Of a stretch of 29,772 nucleotides of DNA, positions 22,923 through 28,025 are shown piece after piece. This DNA is from QQUD01 sp039029915. GTDB taxonomy: Bacteria; Chloroflexota; Anaerolineae; Promineifilales; Promineifilaceae. The notes beneath the pieces were generated by a model, which had not been told where the DNA came from, did not search any database, and worked only from the letters and a program-made list of their open reading frames with translations. The first letter of the stretch is position 1. Each line of letters begins with the position of its first letter. The translations under genes and the position numbers were made by a program. Location: positions 1 through 29,772 of the forward strand of contig JBCCFD010000037.1 of the NCBI GenBank assembly GCA_039029915.1, in the 5' to 3' direction.

Positions 22923-24287
22923 ATGAGCTATATTGTAGGACACCCGATTAAGCATCCTCGGGATTTTTACGGCCGTTTAGAGCAGAAGAAGCGATTTTTT
23001 GAAATCATTTCTGGGCCACAATCCCAATCCATCACAATACTAGGGGCAAGACGGTCCGGTAAGACTTCCTTTTTACGACACGTTGCCCATCCTGCAGTCA
23101 TGGCGGCACATTTAAAAGAGCCAGAAAACTATATTATGGTGTACATTGATGTTTCCGCCTGCCGCACACCGAGTGAATTTTATCAGCGAACCATTGTAAA
23201 GTTATCAAAGCTACTGCCTGATATTCAGGAAATTAATTTATGGAAAGCACCCGAACATAACCAATACACGATGTTTCATTTAGAAACCATCTTGTGCCAA
23301 TTTCCCAATAAACGAATTATTTTGTTGTTAGATGAGTTTGATAAAATTCGTACCAATACGTTTGACCAAGATTTTTTAACTGAACTAAGAGCCTTAGCCA
23401 GCGTGTGGGAATATGAATTAGCCTGTATTACTGCATCCTTTGTTGATTTATACCAACTTGGAGCTGATGTTGGCCTACCTCCTACATCTCCGTTTTACAA
23501 TATCTTTTATCCAACCCCGATTTATATGCACGGAGTATCGACGGCGACTTTAACGCAAATTATCTTGACCCCATCTGAACGGCTAGGCGTTAAATTGCCT
23601 CAGGCTGATGTGTCTGAAATTATCAATTTTGCGGGAACGCTGCCATTTTTTACGCAGGCGATCGCCTCTGCTTGGGTGCATGAATATCATGGAAAAAGCA
23701 TTTCGGCTAAAGAGCGTTTTAAGCATTTGGTGGCCAATCTTTCCTCTTATTTTGAGCAATGGTGGCAACAGTTCTCGGAGCTGGAGCGCGGCATATTAAC
23801 GGCCGTTTCTAAAAATCAACCGCTTAAAAGCCTCGAGCAGCCAAAAAATGTGCTGTCTCAAACAGTTCACTGGCTTAAAAGTTTTGCATTTTTACTCGAA
23901 GATGAAGGCCAGCTATTTGTAAACGGTGAAATTTTTAGATATTGGTTGCAGCATCGAAGCGAAGAAAACGGCCGTTTTCAACGAGCTAGCAACGGTCATA
24001 AAAATAGTGGCCAAACTCACTCGCTTGAATTTTTTCAAAACGGTGCCGAAAAAATAGAGATATTGCCAATCTATCAAAAAATTATCACATATTTTAAAAT
24101 CCAAGACATACAGCTTATTTGCTTTGAACTGGGTATTGATGAAGAGTGTTTGACTTATTCCAACAAACAAGAGCTTATAAGAGAGCTAATCTTACTATTG
24201 AATCGAGAGGATCGCCTAAATGAACTGATTAAATCTTGTCAAAATATGCGTCCAAATTTGCCGTGGGGTGCCAAAGAGCTTCGATAG
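22923..24287 (+). CDS. STAND-type ATPase with C-terminal effector-associated (EAD7-like) domain
   Basis: The 454-residue protein has an N-terminal P-loop ATPase. FYGRLEQKKRFFEII is the usual lead-in, with Walker A GARRSGKTS at 41-49 and Walker B ILLLDEFDKI (Asp137, Glu138). LPFFTQAIASA is the motif that follows the ATPase in this group, then a winged-helix-like segment. After a low-complexity linker (about 345-380) residues 383-447 read IYQKIITYFKIQDIQLICFELGID ... RLNELIKSCQNMRPNLPW, read in pieces. This has the pattern of EAD7-type effector-associated domains, small death-like adaptors that recruit effectors by homotypic contact. It lies 69 bases after the giant STAND gene on the same strand, so the two are probably one operon. 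No effector with a matching EAD is visible in the window. Three ACGGCCGT copies lie inside (22969, 23799, 23968). Confidence 0.82.
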   Translation: MSYIVGHPIKHPRDFYGRLEQKKRFFEIISGPQSQSITILGARRSGKTSFLRHVAHPAVMAAHLKEPENYIMVYIDVSACRTPSEFYQRTIVKLSKLLPDIQEINLWKAPEHNQYTMFHLETILCQFPNKRIILLLDEFDKIRTNTFDQDFLTELRALASVWEYELACITASFVDLYQLGADVGLPPTSPFYNIFYPTPIYMHGVSTATLTQIILTPSERLGVKLPQADVSEIINFAGTLPFFTQAIASAWVHEYHGKSISAKERFKHLVANLSSYFEQWWQQFSELERGILTAVSKNQPLKSLEQPKNVLSQTVHWLKSFAFLLEDEGQLFVNGEIFRYWLQHRSEENGRFQRASNGHKNSGQTHSLEFFQNGAEKIEILPIYQKIITYFKIQDIQLICFELGIDEECLTYSNKQELIRELILLLNREDRLNELIKSCQNMRPNLPWGAKELR

Positions 24288-24324
24288 AGGCATGTGAATA
24301 AACAAGAAAAAAGATCTTAAGAAC

Positions 24325-24352
24325 TTGCCAACAACCTAATCCGAACTATAAT
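24325..24352 (+). promoter_or_regulatory. Sigma70-type promoter for the beta-flower-like gene
   Basis: TTGCCA (24325-24330) and a perfect TATAAT (24347-24352) are separated by 16 bases, in the 238-base gap after the EAD-STAND gene. It predicts a transcript start near 24359 and a leader of about 165 bases. This separates the small downstream gene from the STAND pair. Confidence 0.7.
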
Positions 24353-24379
24353 GCTTGATCATAAAGTGTCTTGCGTAAT

Positions 24380-24504
24380 ATCCTTTTTTTTCGAAGAAAA
24401 GGATCTAATGTAATTTGCAAATGCCTAAAAAACACGGGCAATTTTTGTGAATTGCAAAGTAAATCACAGCTTGTTAGCGTCAATCTATGATTGACGAGTG
24501 ATTT
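24380..24504 (+). promoter_or_regulatory. Structured 5' leader of the beta-flower-like gene
   Basis: Hairpin 1 is ATCCTTTT (24380-24387) with AAAAGGAT (24397-24404). A compound hairpin follows: outer arms AAATCAC (24461-24467) and GTGATTT (24498-24504) enclose a perfect 8-bp inner stem CGTCAATC (24478-24485) with GATTGACG (24489-24496) and loop TAT. The structure ends directly before AAAAAGG (24507-24513), the likely ribosome binding site. It matches no riboswitch class I can name. Confidence 0.5.
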
Positions 24505-24525
24505 ATAAAAAGGTTGTAATGGTTT

Positions 24526-24876
24526 ATGGTACCGATTTACCGAAGCGATGGTGAATGGGTTGCAGTATACGAAAAGGGTCATTTATTCAATAATGATGGT
24601 GAATGGATTGGCTTTGTTGTCGGTCGAGAAGTGTACGACACAGGCGGTGTGTATCTCGGATTTTTCAGTGATGATCGCCGCTTGCTCAGAAAGCGCACCC
24701 GACCCCAAGATAAACAAAGAAAAAAGTCACCCGCCCGCCCAAGTCGCCCAGAAATTCCAGCATCAATGCCTTTGGCTCCACTATTGAGATCACTTCCACA
24801 TCACATCATTGATATGTTTGAAGAGCATCCCGAAAAGTTGACATTTGTATCGGAAACTAGGCCTGATATGGAATAG
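24526..24876 (+). CDS. Small 4-fold beta-flower-like protein
   Basis: The protein has 116 residues. The first 50 contain repeated short beta units around aromatic-Asp-Gly turns (YRSDGEWVAVYEKG, FNNDGEWIGFVVGREV, YDTGGVYLGFFSDD), the pattern I associate with 4-fold beta-flower proteins of environmental bacteria. Function unknown. The rest is a basic, proline-rich linker (KRTRPQDKQRKKSPARPSRP) and a helical C-terminal end. The start is the ATG at 24526; an upstream ATG at 24519 is out of frame and could interfere. AAAAAGG ends 12 bases before the chosen start, which is somewhat far. It has its own promoter and a folded leader. Confidence 0.68.
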   Translation: MVPIYRSDGEWVAVYEKGHLFNNDGEWIGFVVGREVYDTGGVYLGFFSDDRRLLRKRTRPQDKQRKKSPARPSRPEIPASMPLAPLLRSLPHHIIDMFEEHPEKLTFVSETRPDME

Positions 24877-24919
24877 TAAGCCTTTTGCTCCGGTTTCACA
24901 GGGTTTCAATACGTTTTAG

Positions 24920-24960
24920 GTTGCCCTTATCTTGTAAAATAAAGGTTTTACAAGGGCAAC
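24920..24960. promoter_or_regulatory. Inverted repeat upstream of the thioesterase gene
   Basis: CTTGTAAAA (24931-24939) and TTTTACAAG (24946-24954) form a perfect 9-bp dyad around six bases, extended after a 4-base bulge by GTTGCCC (24920-24926) with GGGCAAC (24954-24960). It ends 21 bases before the thioesterase ATG. It could be an operator, for example for a fatty-acid-responsive repressor, or a leader hairpin. It could also terminate transcription of the preceding gene, but no T-run follows. Confidence 0.55.
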
Positions 24961-24981
24961 TGGCAATTCGGATAGAAGTTA

Positions 24982-25458
24982 ATGGATCCAAAATCACCGA
25001 GTGAATCAAAAATAGCACTATCGCAGCTTATGGGTCCAGACAGTGCCAATAATCATGGTAATGTTCATGGTGGCATTATTATGAAACTGTGTGACGAAGC
25101 TGGGGCGATGGCGGCTGTTAAACATTCACGAAGCTCGGTTGTGACAGTTACCGTGGATTCAATGTCTTTCCACTCACCGGTCAACCTGGGTGACCTCGTC
25201 ACGCTTTCTGCTGAAGTTACATGGGTTGGACGAACTTCAATCGAAACAAAGGTTTTTGTCACAGCCGAAAAAGTCAGTAAAGGCATTGTTTCACACACAA
25301 ACACCGCTTATTTTGTGTACGTAGCTGTTGATGAAAATGGGAAGCCCATTCAAGTGCCGCCATTGCTGTTAGAAACTGAAGAAGAAAAAGAGCGTTTTGA
25401 TCGAGGTGCCAAGCGACAAGCGTATCGCCTTGAACAGCGCCAACAAGGAATTTTATGA
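24982..25458 (+). CDS. Acyl-CoA thioesterase, hotdog fold (YciA/BACH type)
   Basis: Hydrolyses acyl-CoA to free fatty acid and CoA. The protein has 158 residues. GNVHGGIIMKLCDEAGAMAA is the family signature, with Asn27 and the catalytic-type Asp38. The second half has SFHSPVNLGDLVTLSAEVTWVGRTSIE and a charged C-terminal helix (EEEKERFDRGAKRQAYRLEQR). Cytosolic. The ATG at 24982 follows GATAGAAG, a weak ribosome binding site. Its stop overlaps the ChlI-like start (ATGA), so they are translationally coupled, though no functional link between them is obvious. Confidence 0.92.
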   Translation: MDPKSPSESKIALSQLMGPDSANNHGNVHGGIIMKLCDEAGAMAAVKHSRSSVVTVTVDSMSFHSPVNLGDLVTLSAEVTWVGRTSIETKVFVTAEKVSKGIVSHTNTAYFVYVAVDENGKPIQVPPLLLETEEEKERFDRGAKRQAYRLEQRQQGIL

Positions 25459-26597
25459 CGCAGCAGAGATCAAAACTGCTGGACCTCTTATTAGACTCTC
25501 CCTATGCCAAAATTAGCTCAATGCCGGATGTGGATATTGGGCAAGCTGAAGTAGAGCCATTTCCCTTCTTAGCGATCGTTGGTCAAAAAGAGATGAAACT
25601 TGCGTTACTTCTCTCTTTAATTAATCCTAAAATTGGGGGAATCCTGCTGATTGGTCCACGGGGCACGGCAAAAACAACGGCCGTTCGCTCACTGATTGAT
25701 TTACTTCCTACCATTCGCCGCAGTTTATGTGTTCATGGCTGTTCCGAAGAGCGACTTGATGCTGAAGGGATGGACGGGATTTGTGAGGATTGCCGGGAGA
25801 AAGTTGGGTATGGGGAACCGCTTACCGTGGCTGATAAGGTTCGCATTATTGAACTGCCATTGAATGCCCGTTTGGATGATGTTGTTGGTGGCATAAACGA
25901 ACGCGTTGCCCTCGAACAGCGTCGAGTTATCTTAGAACGGGGTATTTTAGCCAATGCTGATAATAACATTCTGTATATTGATGAAGTGAACCTGCTGGAT
26001 GATGCCATCACAGACGCGATTCTAGACGCCTCCGCTCAGGGACATTACACGGTGAGGCGCGGCCCGATGCGGCTTCAATATCGCTCGCGAATCATTTTGA
26101 TAGGGTCTATGAACCCTGAGGAAGGGCGTTTGCGACCTCAAATCATGGATCGCTTTGGGCTGAGAGCCTTGGTGACTGGGTTAGAAGACGAGGAGATGCG
26201 GTACCGCGTTTATGAACACGCCATGATGTATCAAAGCAACGCCGCTCACTTTGCTTCGCTGTTTGCTAGCAATACTCTTGACTTAGCACAGGAGGTTGAA
26301 GATGCTCGGGCACGATTGCCAAACGTTACTATTGAAGAGGATGCAAAAAAGATGGGCTTGATGCTGATAAAATCAATGAAGATTGATTCAAATCGAGCTG
26401 AAATCACCCTATTTGAGGCCGCACGAGCGCATGCTGCCGCAGATGAAAGAGAAGTGGCCACGGTGCAAGATATTAAGGCGGTGGCCCTGCTAAGCTTGCG
26501 CCAGCGCCAGAGTGATGAGCTCGATTCGTTTATGGATAAACAATCGAAAGAGGATGAGGCGTTGACATTGCTGATTGAGAAGGGGGCTGATGGTTGA
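25455..26597 (+). CDS. ChlI/BchI-type AAA+ ATPase (magnesium/cobalt chelatase I-like)
   Basis: AAA+ motor subunit of the metal chelatase family, 380 residues. Walker A GPRGTAKTT at 67-75, Walker B NILYIDEVNLL with Asp176 and Glu177, a sensor region ILIGSMNPEEG, and the arginine-finger region RPQIMDRFGLRA. The Cys-containing insertion (CVHGC ... CEDC) seen in BchI and ChlI proteins is present. Such ATPases need a von Willebrand (VWA) ChlD-like partner, and none is in the window: the next gene is a membrane protein. With no chlorophyll genes nearby it may serve a cobaltochelatase or a MoxR-like chaperone role. Coupled by ATGA to the thioesterase, with an 8-base overlap to the next gene. An ACGGCCGT copy is at 25677, just after the P-loop. 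Confidence 0.88.
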   Translation: MTQQRSKLLDLLLDSPYAKISSMPDVDIGQAEVEPFPFLAIVGQKEMKLALLLSLINPKIGGILLIGPRGTAKTTAVRSLIDLLPTIRRSLCVHGCSEERLDAEGMDGICEDCREKVGYGEPLTVADKVRIIELPLNARLDDVVGGINERVALEQRRVILERGILANADNNILYIDEVNLLDDAITDAILDASAQGHYTVRRGPMRLQYRSRIILIGSMNPEEGRLRPQIMDRFGLRALVTGLEDEEMRYRVYEHAMMYQSNAAHFASLFASNTLDLAQEVEDARARLPNVTIEEDAKKMGLMLIKSMKIDSNRAEITLFEAARAHAAADEREVATVQDIKAVALLSLRQRQSDELDSFMDKQSKEDEALTLLIEKGADG

Positions 26598-27234
26598 GTC
26601 AGTTGAGCAAAAAAACACGGCCGTTTCGTGGCCGACGGTGGGGCTAATTGGGGGGATAACGGCCGTATTTCTAGGCTACCTTTCTGTTTGGATTCCGGGG
26701 CCAGCCGCTGGATTGCAATTTATTGGTGTAGAAGTGGGAGAATGGCTCAAGTTTTTGGGCGTAGGCCGCGTGCGAAACATATTCTATTTTCCACCGATCA
26801 CCCTTGGTGTCATCATCGTTTTATACTCATTTGGTTGGTCAAATCGACGATTGCAAAGTTGGGTTTGGCGGGCTTTGGGCTGCGGCATTGCTTTGATCTC
26901 TTTCCCTGCTTTGGAAGACATTCGAGGGGCATCACAAGGGGATTACTTTCCTCGGATATGGCTGATATTGAGCGTTTGGGTGCTCTTTTTAATCATTACG
27001 GGAATAAGTTTTCGACAAATAGACTCTAAGTGGCCTCAAACCGTCGTTTATTTAGTCATCGCCATTCTCGGGATTGTGGGGGCTTTTTATCCCACATGGC
27101 TTTACAACGCCGTTCGCCCAGCGGTGGCTCTTGTCATGGGTGAGTCGATTGGCATTGGGTTGGGGGTTTATCTCAATGCTTTGGGGCATTTTCTCATTTC
27201 AGTTACAGCATTGACCAAGCTACGCCAAGTTTAA
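26590..27234 (+). CDS. Predicted integral membrane protein, unknown function
   Basis: The 214 residues have about six hydrophobic segments (VGLIGGITAVFLGYLSVWIPG; FPPITLGVIIVLYSFGW; WRALGCGIALISFPAL; WLILSVWVLFLIITGISF; VVYLVIAILGIVGAFYP; IGIGLGVYLNALGHFLISVTAL). I do not recognise a family. ATG 26590 is chosen over an upstream TTG (26575) because AGAAGGGGG (26578-26586) precedes it. The start overlaps the ChlI-like stop by 8 bases, so it is probably in the same operon. Two ACGGCCGT copies lie close together at 26617 and 26659. Confidence 0.72.
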   Translation: MVESVEQKNTAVSWPTVGLIGGITAVFLGYLSVWIPGPAAGLQFIGVEVGEWLKFLGVGRVRNIFYFPPITLGVIIVLYSFGWSNRRLQSWVWRALGCGIALISFPALEDIRGASQGDYFPRIWLILSVWVLFLIITGISFRQIDSKWPQTVVYLVIAILGIVGAFYPTWLYNAVRPAVALVMGESIGIGLGVYLNALGHFLISVTALTKLRQV

Positions 27235-27562
27235 CCAAATTACATTGGTTCACTGGAAAATCAAACTTTATTTTGAGATTTTCTTAGACTTAGGACTCTG
27301 TGCTTTTCCCAGATAAGGAAAATAAAGACGGAACGCGATATCCATCACGTTGACATAAAGAAAATAAAATTGCGCATTTTAGGAGCATCAAAGAGAGATG
27401 TGCCGTCACTAAAATACGCAACGCTGTTTGTTTTTAATTGTTGGGTAACCACTCAGTCATTCACGGAAGCTTTTTAAAAAAACTTGTGTCGAAAATGTGA
27501 ATGACTTTCAGGAGAACTAAAACTTGTACCAAGTTTTTTTAGAACGTTTCGTTCTCCACTTA
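27235..27562. other. 328-base intergenic region with stem-loops between convergent genes
   Basis: The region separates the membrane protein gene (+) from acpP (minus). A 10-bp perfect inverted repeat AGTCATTCAC (27455-27464) with GTGAATGACT (27497-27506) encloses an AT-rich loop that can pair again (AAG-TTTTT with AAAAA-CTT). Just after it lies the AAAACTTG/CAAGTTTT hairpin listed separately. AACCAA (27233-27238) and TTGGTT (27245-27250) form a small dyad at the stop codon of the upstream gene. I see no coding sequence. Confidence 0.45.
27519..27540 (+). terminator. Weak intrinsic terminator-like hairpin
   Basis: AAAACTTG (27519-27526) and CAAGTTTT (27530-27537) form an 8-bp AT-rich stem with loop TAC, followed by T residues to 27540. 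It could end rightward transcripts from the ChlI-like/membrane-protein operon. A second dyad, AGAACG/CGTTCT (27541-27555), follows directly and lies between the acpP stop and the rest. Confidence 0.45.
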
Positions 27563-27811
27563 TTATTTTAAGACCATGTGGGTTTCGACGTATGTTACTG
27601 CTTCCCCGACTGTTGTAATTTTTTGAGCGTCTTCGTCAGAAATTTCACCTTGAAACTCTTCTTCAAAAGCCATAATCAATTCAACAAGATCAAGTGAATC
27701 AGCTTCTAAATCTTCACGAAACCGAGCTCCTACTGTGACTTCACTTTCTTCTACACCCAATAAATCAACGGTGATTGCGGTAATACGACCTAGTGTTACG
27801 TTTTCAGTCAT
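27563..27811 (-). CDS. acpP: Acyl carrier protein
   Basis: Carries growing acyl chains on a 4'-phosphopantetheine arm during fatty acid synthesis. The 82 residues have the modification site Ser39 in ADSLDLVEL and the acidic recognition helix II (EDLEADSLDLVELIMAFEEEF), then DAQKITTVGEAVTYV in helix III. I choose ATG 27811 (MTENVTLGR) because AAGGAG lies 8 bases upstream; a longer in-frame start at 27937 would overlap the promoter. It stands alone, not within a fab gene cluster, with its own promoter and terminator-like hairpins downstream. Confidence 0.95.
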   Translation of the reverse strand: MTENVTLGRITAITVDLLGVEESEVTVGARFREDLEADSLDLVELIMAFEEEFQGEISDEDAQKITTVGEAVTYVETHMVLK

Positions 27812-27909
27812 ATTTAATTCTCCTTCATGTGGTAAATTTGTGTAATCCACTTTTTTCTTTAATTTCAATGTTTGTAGCGGGTTACTTACTCTTCCAGCAA
27901 AACGATGCA

Positions 27910-27937
27910 ATTTTAAAATTTCCAATGCATTTGTCAA
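27910..27937 (-). promoter_or_regulatory. Sigma70-type promoter for acpP
   Basis: On the minus strand a perfect -35 TTGACA (27937-27932) and a -10 TAAAAT (27915-27910) are separated by 16 bases. The predicted leader is about 90 bases, to acpP at 27811. This supports independent transcription of acpP. Confidence 0.75.
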
Positions 27938-27938
27938 G

Positions 27939-27955
27939 GCAATCTCATAGATTGC
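27939..27955. promoter_or_regulatory. Dyad immediately upstream of the acpP -35
   Basis: GCAATCT and AGATTGC form a perfect 7-bp dyad around CAT, one base upstream of the -35 box, where class II activators usually bind. A second exact palindrome, TGTTGATCAACA (27966-27977), lies further upstream. The binding protein is unknown. Confidence 0.4.
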
Positions 27956-28025
27956 ATCAATTTCATGTTGATCAACACTGCAAAATTAGGGAAGTTACGA
28001 AAAATATGTCTAAGATTATGATTGT

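Noticed and set aside
23656..23663. GCGATCGC, the cyanobacterial HIP1 core
   Set aside because: I noticed only one copy in the window, so it gives no sign of a cyanobacterial origin; the enriched palindrome is a different one.
27812..27937. Longer acyl carrier protein from 27937
   Set aside because: It would cover the acpP promoter and ribosome binding site; ACPs begin near the chosen ATG.
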